64,000 bases of DNA from Aquimarina spinulae. GTDB lineage: Bacteria; Bacteroidota; Bacteroidia; Flavobacteriales; Flavobacteriaceae. The position numbers and the translations under genes were made by a program. Location: assembly GCF_943373825.1 (NCBI RefSeq), contig NZ_CALSBP010000003.1, positions 558,001-622,000 of the forward strand. The letters run 5' to 3'. The notes below the pieces were generated by a model. It worked only from the letters and a program-made list of their open reading frames with translations, did no database searches and was not told the DNA's origin. Of the stretch, positions 28,880 to 38,643 are shown in pieces (the stretch's first letter is position 1; the number at the start of each line of letters is the position of its first letter).

Positions 28880-30142
28880 TTAGAATTTAAGTGTAATCGT
28901 ATGCCAAATATCAGTATTTTTATAACTTATTGAGAAGTCGTAGTAATCAACAATTCGATATACTAGTGATAAACCAAGACCACTAGAATCAAGCTTGTTT
29001 CCAGATTTCTTAAAACGTCCGAATAATTCTTCTTCTGACATTTCTAATGGTTCTCCCGTATTTTTAATCTCAAAATATGCATTGGTAAGTGTCATTATGA
29101 TTTTCCCTGATTCTATATTATGTTTTATAGCATTACTAATCAAATTATTAAAGAGCACATAGGCCATTGTTTCATTAATCGCTATCGACGGATTTTCTTT
29201 AAGATCAAGAGTTACCTCTATATTTTTAATATCAAGTAATTCTTTTACTCTTCCAATTTTCTTTTTAAGATATTCTGCCACGATTAGCTTTGATGTATCT
29301 ATAAATTGATTATTATCAATTTTTGATAGTAAGGAAAGATTATCTTTAAGCTTTGATAACCTTCCTGTAGACTCATATACTTGTCCTAAAATGGATATTT
29401 GCTGTTCAGAAAGATTTTTATCCTGCATCAAAAGTTCCATTTTATTTTTAATAATTGCTAATGGTGTTTGTATCTCATGAGAAGTATTCTCGGTATATTC
29501 TTTCAAATTCTTATAATCCTTTACAACTTGATTTGTCATAAGTTCGAGTGTAGAATTTAACTCTTCAAATTCTACTATATTAGTTTCACTAAAAGATAAA
29601 GGCTTCGGCTTTTTAACATTAAAATCTTTTATCTGGTTTAGCGTATTATAAAAAGGTATCCAAATTCGTTGCGAAACGATATTACTCAATACAAGCATCG
29701 TGATAAAAAATAATGCAGTAATCAAAGCAATAACCTGTGTAACACCTCGTATTAAATCTTCTGTAGAAAGTAATGATTTGGTTATCGAAAAGATATAGAA
29801 ATTATTTCTCACTTTGTCAGAGAAGGTGATCTGTCTATAGTTCATCTGCTCATTTTGGTATTCATTAAATAATATCGTGTCTTTTATAAATGTTTGGATT
29901 TTTGGGTCTTTATCAACTTTTTGGATAGTAATATTATCCCCAATATTTAGGCTATAACTACTTAATAACTCATCATGCCTATACAATTCATCAATCAATT
30001 CTTCTTTTGCTGCAAATAATTTATCATTAAACTCACTATTTACAGTACGTCTAATAACAAAGTAAGAAGATAAACCTCCCACAAGAGATACAATAAATAA
30101 TCCTGTAAAATAATAACGATTAGATAAGCTTAGTAGTTTCAT
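28880..30142 (-). CDS. Sensor histidine kinase
   Basis: 420 residues. Two transmembrane helices (about residues 10-30 and 130-155) flank a 95-residue periplasmic sensor. HisKA contains the acceptor His in TSHEIQTPLAIIKN; the HATPase domain has NNLISNAIKHN and DSSGLGLSLVYRI, but a short divergent G1 region (FEIKNTGEPLEMSE). It follows the response regulator gene with a 4-bp overlap, forming a standard pair of OmpR type. The pair is divergent from the secreted genes at 31136-32376, its probable targets. Confidence 0.9.
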   Translation of the reverse strand: MKLLSLSNRYYFTGLFIVSLVGGLSSYFVIRRTVNSEFNDKLFAAKEELIDELYRHDELLSSYSLNIGDNITIQKVDKDPKIQTFIKDTILFNEYQNEQMNYRQITFSDKVRNNFYIFSITKSLLSTEDLIRGVTQVIALITALFFITMLVLSNIVSQRIWIPFYNTLNQIKDFNVKKPKPLSFSETNIVEFEELNSTLELMTNQVVKDYKNLKEYTENTSHEIQTPLAIIKNKMELLMQDKNLSEQQISILGQVYESTGRLSKLKDNLSLLSKIDNNQFIDTSKLIVAEYLKKKIGRVKELLDIKNIEVTLDLKENPSIAINETMAYVLFNNLISNAIKHNIESGKIIMTLTNAYFEIKNTGEPLEMSEEELFGRFKKSGNKLDSSGLGLSLVYRIVDYYDFSISYKNTDIWHTITLKF

Positions 30143-30816
30143 TGATCAGAAAATTTATACCCTACACTATATACCGTCTGTATATAATCTTTACCACCAT
30201 GTTCGAGAATTTTTTTTCTAAGGTTTTTTAAATGAGAATAGATAAAATCATAAGAATCTGCAATCCCCATTTCGTCTCCCCATAAATGTTCTGCAATAGA
30301 TCCTTTGGGGATTACACGGTTTGGATTCGAGATAAAATATAACATTAGATCGTACTCCTTTTTAGTAAGTTTTAAAATTTTGTTATGTACTTTAACACTC
30401 ATTTCATAAGGGCACACTTCAATTTCATTAAAGGTAATTGTATTTTGGGCATCAAAATTTCTTCTACGTATAATCGCCTTTATACGTGCGTTTAGTTCTG
30501 CAAGATCAAATGGTTTTGTAAGGTAATCATCTGCTCCAATATCAAGGCCGTAAATTCTATCATCGATAGCATTGCGTGCAGATACAATGATGATTCCCGA
30601 TTTTGATCTCATTCCTTTAATCTGTTTAATAACATCAAGACCACTACCATCAGGAAGGTTAATATCAACAACGAGGCAATCATATTCATAATCCCAGCTT
30701 TTTTCTTTTGCCTCTGCTAGATTATCTGTCCATTCACAATGGTACCCTTCTCTCCCAAGGTATTGTACCATCGATTCGGCAAGCATATGTTCGTCTTCTA
30801 TAATTAGAATTTTCAC
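30139..30816 (-). CDS. OmpR-family response regulator
   Basis: 225 residues. The receiver domain has acidic residues in LIIEDEH, the phospho-acceptor Asp in CLVVDINLPDGSG, SAR and the Lys in DYLTKPFDLAEL. The C-terminal winged helix includes LTKKEYDLMLYFISNPNRVIPKGSIAEHLWG and YSHLKNLRKKI. It overlaps its kinase gene by 4 bp. OmpR-type regulators bind direct repeats about 11 bp apart, and such repeats occur upstream of the divergent gene at 31136. Confidence 0.93.
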   Translation of the reverse strand: MKILIIEDEHMLAESMVQYLGREGYHCEWTDNLAEAKEKSWDYEYDCLVVDINLPDGSGLDVIKQIKGMRSKSGIIIVSARNAIDDRIYGLDIGADDYLTKPFDLAELNARIKAIIRRRNFDAQNTITFNEIEVCPYEMSVKVHNKILKLTKKEYDLMLYFISNPNRVIPKGSIAEHLWGDEMGIADSYDFIYSHLKNLRKKILEHGGKDYIQTVYSVGYKFSDQ

Positions 30817-31001
30817 TTCTTTCAGATTAAATTTAATACTCCAATTACCTTTAATTAAAGAAACAAATAATTATCAGAAAGCAAAAGTTTTCGCAAACAA
30901 TATTCATCTTCAAAAATAGAATTGATTTTCAACTTAAAAACAACTACATAACAAGCTGTTTTACAAATATTTACCTTAAAAAAAAGGAATCTAAACAACT
31001 T

Positions 31002-31058
31002 CTACAGATTTCCTACAGATTCTCCACAAATTCTCTACAGATTCTAATTCTACTTTCG
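31002..31058 (+). promoter_or_regulatory. Four 11-bp direct repeats plus -7 element (OmpR-type operator candidate)
   Basis: CTACAGA occurs at 31002, 31013 and 31035, and the variant CCACAAA at 31024, so the phase is exactly 11 bp. TACTTTCG at 31051-31058, similar to TAnnTTTG, follows directly. The layout matches an activator array overlapping the -33 region of the 31136 gene. The whole 30817-31135 stretch has no gene. Confidence 0.65.
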
Positions 31059-31135
31059 CACCCAATAAAACAAACTGGTTACAAAACAACAATTTAACCA
31101 TAATTAAAAGATGTTTTAACCGCAATTAAAATATT

Positions 31136-31492
31136 ATGAAAAAAATACTTAGTCTAATCTTATTTCTTTTTTTACAAATGAGTTTTTCACAAACCCAAGA
31201 AGACTATCAAAAAATAATTAGCGAAGTAACTGATGCATATAACGCAAAAGATGCTGATAAGATTTTTAACTCGTTCTCACCTCATTTACAATCGACATTT
31301 ACGATCGAAAAAGTAAAGCAATTCGTTTCTGAAAACCAGTCAAAAAAAGGACCAATGGGAACTTCTTTTTTTTTATTAGATGAAGACAAAGCAAAAAGAT
31401 ACCTAACAGAATTCGAAAATACTTCTATGATTCTAATTCTGGGACTATCTCCCGATAAGAAAATTACAACATTAATTCTTGAAGAATACTAA
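31136..31492 (+). CDS. Small secreted protein, DUF3887-like
   Basis: 118 residues with a signal peptide (cleavage after MSFSQ). The segment DAYNAKDADKIFNSFSPHLQSTFTIEKVKQFV resembles DUF3887-type NTF2-like small domains. First gene behind the 11-bp repeat promoter and followed after 26 bp by the PilJ-like gene. Probably controlled by the divergent two-component system (inference). Confidence 0.65.
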   Translation: MKKILSLILFLFLQMSFSQTQEDYQKIISEVTDAYNAKDADKIFNSFSPHLQSTFTIEKVKQFVSENQSKKGPMGTSFFLLDEDKAKRYLTEFENTSMILILGLSPDKKITTLILEEY

Positions 31493-31518
31493 TATATAAA
31501 TACTTAAAAATAATAGAA

Positions 31519-32376
31519 ATGAGAAATAATTATTTAACTGCTAAATCAGTGTATATACTCTTTATACTGGGAATAACGACATTTAGTATCAATGCCCAGT
31601 CTAAGCCCAAATATGGCGTAATGACCTATAATAAAGCCATCAATATATCTGAGAAACAAGGTATGCTAATTCAGAAAATGGCTAAAGATTATCTATATAT
31701 GGTAGAAAATTCTGATGATGACAAGGCGTCAAGAGATCTCATGACAAGTAAAATTATTTTTGAAAAACAAAATGAAATTTTGTCTAAAAACTCTAGCAAT
31801 AAGGTAACAAAGAGTAAAATAAAAAAAGTAGGAAATCTATGGGTAGTATTTAAAAAACATATAGAAAGTACTCCCAATTTTGATGATGCTAAAAAAATTC
31901 TGAACCTAAATACAGATTTACTTAAAGAAACAGAAAGTGTTGTACGCTCGATTGTGATAGAATCCAAAAATGCTAATAAAACTATAAAAGGACTGGCCAA
32001 TGATGACTCTTATAACGAAAAAGATATAGAACTGAAAAAAATCATAACCGTCTCGGGAAGACAGCGTATGCTTGCACAAAGACTGGCGTTATATTATTTA
32101 GCAAATCACCCAACACTGAAAGACAAAAATTCTGAACAAATGTTGAAAAACATATACAATGAAATAGATGGAATGAATACCCCATTACTTCTTTCAGACT
32201 TTGATAATGCCGAAATAGACGAAAAAATTGCAAATGCATTAACCATCTGGGAACTTATCAAACAAAATAAACTTGGAAAACAAGGATACAAGCATAAAGA
32301 AATCTATGATATTTCTAATAAACTCACCAGAGCATATAATGAAATAACAACTTTATACGAGCATACCAAACTATAA
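31519..32376 (+). CDS. Secreted PilJ/NarX-type sensor-domain protein
   Basis: 285 residues with a signal peptide (cleavage after FSINAQ). It has two copies of the PilJ-N type helix: AINISEKQGMLIQKMAKDYL and TVSGRQRMLAQRLALYYLA, the P-box-like motif (S-x-R-Q-R-M-L-x-Q) of nitrate-type and MCP sensor domains. Here the domain is free in the periplasm with no signalling module, so it may be a ligand-binding partner of the neighbouring kinase (inference). Confidence 0.7.
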   Translation: MRNNYLTAKSVYILFILGITTFSINAQSKPKYGVMTYNKAINISEKQGMLIQKMAKDYLYMVENSDDDKASRDLMTSKIIFEKQNEILSKNSSNKVTKSKIKKVGNLWVVFKKHIESTPNFDDAKKILNLNTDLLKETESVVRSIVIESKNANKTIKGLANDDSYNEKDIELKKIITVSGRQRMLAQRLALYYLANHPTLKDKNSEQMLKNIYNEIDGMNTPLLLSDFDNAEIDEKIANALTIWELIKQNKLGKQGYKHKEIYDISNKLTRAYNEITTLYEHTKL

Positions 32377-32623
32377 CAGACCTCCTCCCCTGGTTTTGTA
32401 GACAACATATCAAAATCTAAGCTAATCCCCCTACACATTCATACCCTTTCGAACTAATTAATGTGCCTTATCCCCAGGGCACTGCTTCGAAAAATTCTAA
32501 AGATTAGTTTCTATACCCACTCTTAAACCTAACCATAAAATATCACCTATTTCGAGTACAAAGTAGTGTATTAGAATGTAGAGATGTAAAAGAATAAATT
32601 AAATATTTTAAGAACACTAACGC

Positions 32624-33265
32624 ATGAAAAAAATACTTTTAATGACTACAGCAATGGCATCTTTCGCTTTTGTAAATGCTCAAGAACATCATAATAATGC
32701 TACAAAAGAGCATCATTTTGCTAAAGATTATGATAAAAAAGGAGAATTTGAACAAGGAAATATATTTGTTTCTGCTTTGTTTGGATTTGATTCTAAAACA
32801 ATTAAAGATGAAGGAGAAGAACATAAAGATATTATGCTAGATGTATTTACCAGAGTCGGTTACCTCATTTCTAATACTGTAACTGGTGGTGTGAAATTTG
32901 GATACGAAAGTGAAAAAGAAGAAGAAGGAGAAACAGAAATTAGATCTCATCATGGACTTATCGGAGTATTTGGACGATATGATTTTACGCCAGGTCATAA
33001 ATTCTCTCTTTTTGGTGAACTTGGAGTAGATTACCTTACAGCTGATGTAGAAAGAAATGGTATAAAAAATAAAGAAAAAGGGTATAAAATCGGGCTTATC
33101 CCTGGATTAACCTATTTCCTAAATGATCACTTTGCCATTGAAGCTTTATGGGGAGCTATATCTTATGAATCTATGAAAGCTGATGAAGGAGAAAAATCTA
33201 CTGACGAAATTATTGTAGGGTTTGATTTTGAGCATATCAATTTTGGATTAGCATACAAATTCTAA
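32624..33265 (+). CDS. Outer-membrane beta-barrel protein
   Basis: 213 residues with a signal peptide (cleavage after FVNAQ), a His-rich start (EHHNNATKEHHF) and amphipathic strands ending in HINFGLAYKF, the C-terminal aromatic typical of barrels. Probably an OmpA/OmpW-like 8-strand barrel; the His stretch could bind metals. Unknown role. Confidence 0.7.
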   Translation: MKKILLMTTAMASFAFVNAQEHHNNATKEHHFAKDYDKKGEFEQGNIFVSALFGFDSKTIKDEGEEHKDIMLDVFTRVGYLISNTVTGGVKFGYESEKEEEGETEIRSHHGLIGVFGRYDFTPGHKFSLFGELGVDYLTADVERNGIKNKEKGYKIGLIPGLTYFLNDHFAIEALWGAISYESMKADEGEKSTDEIIVGFDFEHINFGLAYKF

Positions 33266-33374
33266 AAACAACATCCGTTATAGCCTACTATAGCAGCTAC
33301 CCTAAAATCAACTATACATTACGGTTGTATTGTTATATAACTAAAAATAATTATAATTAAAATAATAACATACA

Positions 33375-33869
33375 ATGAAACTGGTTTTAAAAAAATATGT
33401 TTATGTGATCGTTGGATTTTTATTATCCACAATTGGGTATTTATATTGCATCATAGGAAATATAAATTTAGCAGAACAAATAGATATATACTTTAATTTT
33501 ATTAAATCATCAAAAATCGATGAATTGATATTTCTATGGTTTAAGTTCTTTACTTTATTTATTATGCTGAATATCATAGTGATTTTAGAAAAAAAGCGAA
33601 ACATTGAAAAGAGAAAAATATATCACTCAATGTTATATGCAAGTAATCATATTATACGAAATTTCTTATATCAGTCTCACATATTAAAAATGGAAGCCGA
33701 AGAAAATATCACATTTAATAAGAGCACTATAAATATGTTTGAGGAAAGTAAAGATGAAGCAATGCTATTACTCAAAAAGTTATCTTCGATAACTAAGATT
33801 GATGATACGAATATTTACAACTCGATAAAAGAAGAAGTTGAAAACAAAAACGGTACAGTACAATCTTAG
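33375..33869 (+). CDS. Membrane protein with C-terminal helical domain
   Basis: 164 residues. Two membrane helices (about residues 8-28 and 52-72) followed by a charged, mostly helical cytoplasmic part (EAEENITFNKSTINMFEESKDEAMLLLKKL). No known family was recognised. A strong hairpin follows. Confidence 0.55.
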   Translation: MKLVLKKYVYVIVGFLLSTIGYLYCIIGNINLAEQIDIYFNFIKSSKIDELIFLWFKFFTLFIMLNIIVILEKKRNIEKRKIYHSMLYASNHIIRNFLYQSHILKMEAEENITFNKSTINMFEESKDEAMLLLKKLSSITKIDDTNIYNSIKEEVENKNGTVQS

Positions 33870-33884
33870 GTATACAAAAAATAC

Positions 33885-33929
33885 CACAAAACCTTTATTC
33901 TCAGATAAACTAAGAATAAAGGTTTTGTG
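33885..33929 (-). terminator. Terminator downstream of the TIG lipoprotein gene
   Basis: A 17-bp perfect stem (CACAAAACCTTTATTCT and complement) with an 11-nt loop. On the minus strand it is followed by TATTTTTTG, so it mainly serves 33990-35798; it may also block transcription from the left. Confidence 0.75.
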
Positions 33930-33989
33930 ATAGTATAACGAAATCTTATATTGTCTGATAGACTAACTAATAAAGTTTCATTAGAATTT

Positions 33990-35798
33990 TTAAAATTTAT
34001 CTGCTGCTAAAGCAGCAATTTCACTATCGGTTAACGTTCTATTATAAAACAATATGTCATCCATACTACCTTCAAGTGTATTAGTAAAACCCTCATCTTG
34101 CGATCCTATGGCAATAATTTCCTGACTTAAAGTATTAATAGTAGCTACACTATTAGATGAGCCTATTTCTTTACTTTCTCCATTAACATATATTTTAATT
34201 GTTGATCCATTTTGTATAGTTAGTACTAGATGAACCCATTCATTAATAGGGGTGACATTGACACCTGTATTAGTAACTACAGCAGGAAAAGTCCCAGGGG
34301 AAGCTAATGATTCCTGATAATATGCTCTTAAACTATTTTCGCTAGACCCTGCTCCTGCCACATACCAATTATATGCAGGAAAACTTCCATTTGATTTATC
34401 TATTAGTAAACCAAAAGAAGCTCTATCTCTTTTCACCCACATTGAAATTGTAAATGATAAATTTGAACCCGGAAGTATATTAGGAATTGTAAAATAACCT
34501 TGTAGAAAATCATTTACCCTAAATTGATATGCTCCATTAGTTATTCCGTGTCTATCTGTAACACTAGTTAATGTTCCTTTCTCAGTACCATGATTTCCAT
34601 TGGTTGTTGCATCCTGTAAATTACCATCTAATTTGTATTCTGCTATCAAACCGGTTTGATCTACTTTTAGATCATTTAAGTTTATGGTAATAGTAGATTG
34701 ACTTGTAGACTGGCCTACAGAAGCTGTATAGGTTGCTGTTACTGTTGTATTTCTTTCATAATCAAACAGATTTGCATCTGTAACAGTTAACACTCCAGTA
34801 GAAGCATCTATAGCTAATGCTCCAGATGGCGTCTGACTAGATAACGCGTAGGCAATAGCACCATCTGTGGTTGTAGCCGATACGGTTCCCAGATTTTGAT
34901 TAGCTGTCGGGTTTTCATCTATAGTCATTATAAAATCTTGAGTAGTGACCACTTGTTCTACTCCAAAATTAGTACTACTAACCCCTATTTGACCATTAAC
35001 TTCTACCGAAATCTTACCAGTAGTAGCTCCCGCTGGAACATTAACGGTTAATGATGTAGCGGTAGCAGCACTTATCGTAGCGATAGTTTCATTAAATTTC
35101 ACTTCATTATCCGCTGCCGTAGTACTAAAATTTGTACCTGTAATAATTACTTCTGTATCTTTTGCACCTACCTCTGGAGAGAATGAGCTTATAGTTGGTG
35201 GAAAGATTACAGTAAAATCCGTAGCACTCATTACTTCCTGTCCATCAACTTTTATTACTATTTTCCCTGTAGTAGCTCCCGCCGGAACAGTTACTGTTAA
35301 TGAATTTGATGTAGCCGCACTTACAGTAGCTGCTATACCATTAAATTTCACTTCATTATCCGCTGCCGTAGTGCTAAAATTTGTACCGGTTATAACTACT
35401 TCTGTACCTATTATGCCTTCTTTTGGAGAAAATGAAGTGGCTGTTGGCGGTAACACTACAGTAAAATCAGTAGCAGTTGTCACCTCTAGTTCTCCAACTT
35501 TCACTGCGATTTTTCCTGTAGTAGCTCCTTGAGGAACCGTTACACTTAGAGAAGTTGCTGTAGCTTTACTCACAGTAGCAGCCACACCATTAAAATTCAC
35601 CTTATTATTTGTTGCTATAGTACTAAAACCACTTCCAGTTATAGTAACTTCCTCTCCCACTTTTGCCAGAGCTGGAGTAAAACTACTAATCTTTGGCGGG
35701 AGGATTACATCATCATCATCACTTTTGCAAGATAATACGCATATGATTGAAAACAAGGTGATCATTGCTAGCCATACTTTGTTTTGTCTTTTTTTCAT
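33990..35798 (-). CDS. Surface lipoprotein with three IPT/TIG domains, a cadherin-like segment and a LamG domain
   Basis: 602 residues. Lipoprotein signal (ICVLSCKSDDDD). Three TIG repeats follow (starting SSFTPALAKVGEEVTITGSGFS, then TSFSPKEGIIGTEV and SSFSPEVGAKDTEV), each about 85 residues with 'KVNFNGVAATVS' cores. Residues 285-375 are a cadherin-like region (ASTGVLTVTDANLFDYE). The last 210 residues are a laminin-G/concanavalin-like domain (GLIAEYKLDGNLQDATTNGNHG, WVHLVLTIQNGSTIKIYVNG). Likely surface adhesin or glycan-binding protein. Confidence 0.85.
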   Translation of the reverse strand: MKKRQNKVWLAMITLFSIICVLSCKSDDDDVILPPKISSFTPALAKVGEEVTITGSGFSTIATNNKVNFNGVAATVSKATATSLSVTVPQGATTGKIAVKVGELEVTTATDFTVVLPPTATSFSPKEGIIGTEVVITGTNFSTTAADNEVKFNGIAATVSAATSNSLTVTVPAGATTGKIVIKVDGQEVMSATDFTVIFPPTISSFSPEVGAKDTEVIITGTNFSTTAADNEVKFNETIATISAATATSLTVNVPAGATTGKISVEVNGQIGVSSTNFGVEQVVTTQDFIMTIDENPTANQNLGTVSATTTDGAIAYALSSQTPSGALAIDASTGVLTVTDANLFDYERNTTVTATYTASVGQSTSQSTITINLNDLKVDQTGLIAEYKLDGNLQDATTNGNHGTEKGTLTSVTDRHGITNGAYQFRVNDFLQGYFTIPNILPGSNLSFTISMWVKRDRASFGLLIDKSNGSFPAYNWYVAGAGSSENSLRAYYQESLASPGTFPAVVTNTGVNVTPINEWVHLVLTIQNGSTIKIYVNGESKEIGSSNSVATINTLSQEIIAIGSQDEGFTNTLEGSMDDILFYNRTLTDSEIAALAADKF

Positions 35799-36424
35799 TT
35801 TAGGTTTTCTTATAATTTATATATTCCGAATTATACAATGAATTTGAGGTGACGAAATTAGATATATACAAGCGTAGTAAATTGACTATTTGTCATTCGT
35901 TGAACTTTAGAAGATATTCGACGCTACTTATTTGATATTTGAAATTAACACACTTATTTTCATATAAAGGAAGATTGCCTAAATAAATAGATGTTGGTAT
36001 AGCTCAATATATACTTGAGCAAATCATAATATAATATTTCAAGAATTTTATCCCTTATCAGGAAGATTGTGTGAACGACTCTACTACTCTTTTCAGAATT
36101 ATAAAATAGAGTCAAAATGATTGATATATCTATTATGAGAGGAGCATCCTATTGGGCCATCACCGTATAGGAAATAACAAAATCATTATCCATACAAATC
36201 TCATCTGATTTTTTGCATAAGCTGTTTGAAATCACCCCAATGTGGTATAAAACTATCGGTTTACAAGCATAAAAGTGCAATAAAACACCTATAAATGTTA
36301 CATTTTAAATATTAGCAATTACTTAATTTCGACATCAAAACAATATATAAATCTTAATCGTATTCCTCACAAATAACAAAGCATATGTAAAAAAAATACT
36401 ATCTCTTAAAACCAAACTCAACAC
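35799..36424. other. 626-bp gap without a recognisable gene
   Basis: Between two divergent genes. All frames are broken and no RNA gene or strong hairpin was recognised. It presumably contains promoters for both sides. An ORF-less stretch this long may hold regulation specific to the 36425-39698 genes. Confidence 0.5.
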
Positions 36425-37540
36425 ATGTCAAGTTCTCAGGAAATCATTTATTCTGATACAGCCGGAGTCTCGAGGATTCAACCTTCGGTGATTAGTGCAA
36501 TAAATAACTACTATTGTACCCACGCTACTGAAGGGAAAGTCGGTATAAAAAATAGTACTCAGAATACCATACCGTCTTTAAAAAATGAGATTTCTACATT
36601 AATCAACTGCTCATCAGAAGAAATAGCAATTACCAAAAACACCACTGAAGGTATAAATATCATTGCGCAAGGATATCCCTGGCAACCAGGAGATAGAATT
36701 CTTATTCCTGATAATGAGTATCCAGCTAATGTATATCCCTGGTTATTTCTTAAAAACAAAGGAGTTATAATTGATTATATCCCAACAAAAAATGGAGTAA
36801 TAGCTCTAGAAGATATAAATCAATTAATACACTCTAATACCAAAATATTAGCTCTAAGTCATGTAGGGTACTTATCTGGTTACACAGCCCCGTTAAATAA
36901 GCTAGGTGAACTATGTAAGCAAAATGACATTCACTTTTTTGTTGATGCAGCGCAAAGTGCAGGTGTACTCCCAATAGATGTAAAAAAATCCAATATAACT
37001 GCCCTGTCCACATGTGGATGGAAATGGATCATGGCACCTGTAGGTGTGGGTTTTTTATACTGCTCAAAAGCACTTTTAAAAAACATAACACCAGTATATG
37101 TAGGAGCCGATGCATTAGATGAAGTAAATATTTATTCCCCAAAATATCCTTTTACTTTTTTTCAAGATTCACGAAAATTTGAATACAGTTCTTCTACACT
37201 TAGCGTCGCTATAGGACTTAATAAAGCTCTTGAAATTATTAACACCATCTCTGTTAAGAAAATAGAAAAACAGACTACTGCGCATATCAAATACCTGGAT
37301 GAGGCATTAAAAAACATTGGTTTTAATTCATATCTAAAACATAAAGAAGAGCCAATAACAAGATCAGGGATTTTATCTGTAAAACACAAAAAAATAACCT
37401 CAGAGGAGTTACATCAAAAATTGCTCAGTCATAATATTCATACAGCATTATGGCATGGGTATATCCGTTTTTCCCCATCATATCTTAATTCTAAAGAAGA
37501 GTCTTCAGAAATAGTACACTGCTTAACCAAGTATCTCTGA
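36425..37540 (+). CDS. Class V PLP-dependent enzyme (cysteine desulfurase / epimerase-like)
   Basis: 371 residues. Early IIYSDTAGVSRIQPSVI, PLP contact ITKNTTEGINIIAQG, Asp/Gln block FFVDAAQSAGVLPIDV and the PLP-lysine in LSTCGWKWIMAPVGVGFLY place it in the class V aminotransferase fold that includes cysteine desulfurases and isopenicillin N epimerase. The catalytic cysteine loop of group II desulfurases was not identified. First gene of a three-gene set with a radical SAM enzyme and threonine aldolase. Confidence 0.8.
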   Translation: MSSSQEIIYSDTAGVSRIQPSVISAINNYYCTHATEGKVGIKNSTQNTIPSLKNEISTLINCSSEEIAITKNTTEGINIIAQGYPWQPGDRILIPDNEYPANVYPWLFLKNKGVIIDYIPTKNGVIALEDINQLIHSNTKILALSHVGYLSGYTAPLNKLGELCKQNDIHFFVDAAQSAGVLPIDVKKSNITALSTCGWKWIMAPVGVGFLYCSKALLKNITPVYVGADALDEVNIYSPKYPFTFFQDSRKFEYSSSTLSVAIGLNKALEIINTISVKKIEKQTTAHIKYLDEALKNIGFNSYLKHKEEPITRSGILSVKHKKITSEELHQKLLSHNIHTALWHGYIRFSPSYLNSKEESSEIVHCLTKYL

Positions 37541-37602
37541 TTGTTTTCAAAATTGCATTAACAAATTATCTAAGACAAAAACTAACTCGTAAAAACAAAC
37601 TC

Positions 37603-38643
37603 ATGAAAAAACCAATTATTTATGACGATCACACAGATCCATCAAAAACAGAACTTCACTACTACTTAGACACAAGGCTAGGAAAAAAAACTTGCAAAGC
37701 TTTATGCGAATTTTGTTGGTTAAAAAGAGATCATCTAAGTGAACATGTTGAAGAGCCAGAAATCGCTATCAAAAGAATTAGAGGTTTAGCTGCTAAAGGG
37801 TATACCGTTTTACCCATGGTATCAGATACATTTGCCGAAAACGGAAAATACCTAAAAACAGAATTATTTTATCAAAATGACGAATGGTATTTTGAAAATG
37901 CTGCCTGGTCTAGTGGTAGACCTCTACTACAAGATAATTATGAAGAACTTCTTTTATTATGTGTAAAAAATAAAATTGATACCATAATTATGACTAGCCA
38001 CGGAACCGAAGATAAAGCCAAAGACTTTAAAGGATTAACTCAGCCTTCTGTAGTTATAAAAGCAATAGAGAATATACGCCGGTTTGAAGAAAAATTTGGA
38101 TATCCATTCAAGATCATCCTCACCTTTACTTTAAATAAAGAAAACATGTCTGTAAAAACCCTGACATCGTATTTTGAGCATTGTGAAAACCTGGGGGTAG
38201 ATATTATACGAGTAAATCGATTCGCAGATGTACAAGATCAATATCCAGAATTACGAATGACTAAAGAGGATACTATCGAAGCTTATAAGATTATGAAAAA
38301 AGTGTATGATGAACACGAAGGCCCTCTTCAATTAAGTGTAAGTGAAGATTTTGGTAATTGGGGAGTAGAAATAATGAATTTCCCTGAAGGTGTAGGAAGT
38401 TGTGTAGCTGGTGAGCAATTATTTGGTGTTGTATACCCTAATGTGTATGTATGTCCTGTAAATCTAACTCTAAAAGTAGGAGAAATTGATGATGACTATA
38501 ACATTATTTGGGATCAGGATGTAATAGATTCACTAATGGATGCAAAAAAACATCCTGATTTTGGAGGATGTATTGGTGTCGCCTATCCGCATTTTAAGGA
38601 GATCAGAGATTATTTTAGTGACTTAGTAAAACATGGTGTGTAA
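37603..38643 (+). CDS. Radical SAM enzyme with C-terminal cysteines
   Basis: 346 residues. C31-x3-C35-x2-C38 ([14 protein letters not shown]) is the [4Fe-4S] site that binds S-adenosylmethionine. The following partial TIM barrel contains [15 protein letters not shown] and [12 protein letters not shown]. Extra cysteines at the C-terminus ([31 protein letters not shown]) could hold an auxiliary cluster as in SPASM-type enzymes. The substrate is unknown. Its stop codon overlaps the start of the threonine aldolase gene (TAATG), showing tight coupling. Confidence 0.85.
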   Translation: MKKPIIYDDHTDPSKTELHYYLDTRLGKKTCKALCEFCWLKRDHLSEHVEEPEIAIKRIRGLAAKGYTVLPMVSDTFAENGKYLKTELFYQNDEWYFENAAWSSGRPLLQDNYEELLLLCVKNKIDTIIMTSHGTEDKAKDFKGLTQPSVVIKAIENIRRFEEKFGYPFKIILTFTLNKENMSVKTLTSYFEHCENLGVDIIRVNRFADVQDQYPELRMTKEDTIEAYKIMKKVYDEHEGPLQLSVSEDFGNWGVEIMNFPEGVGSCVAGEQLFGVVYPNVYVCPVNLTLKVGEIDDDYNIIWDQDVIDSLMDAKKHPDFGGCIGVAYPHFKEIRDYFSDLVKHGV

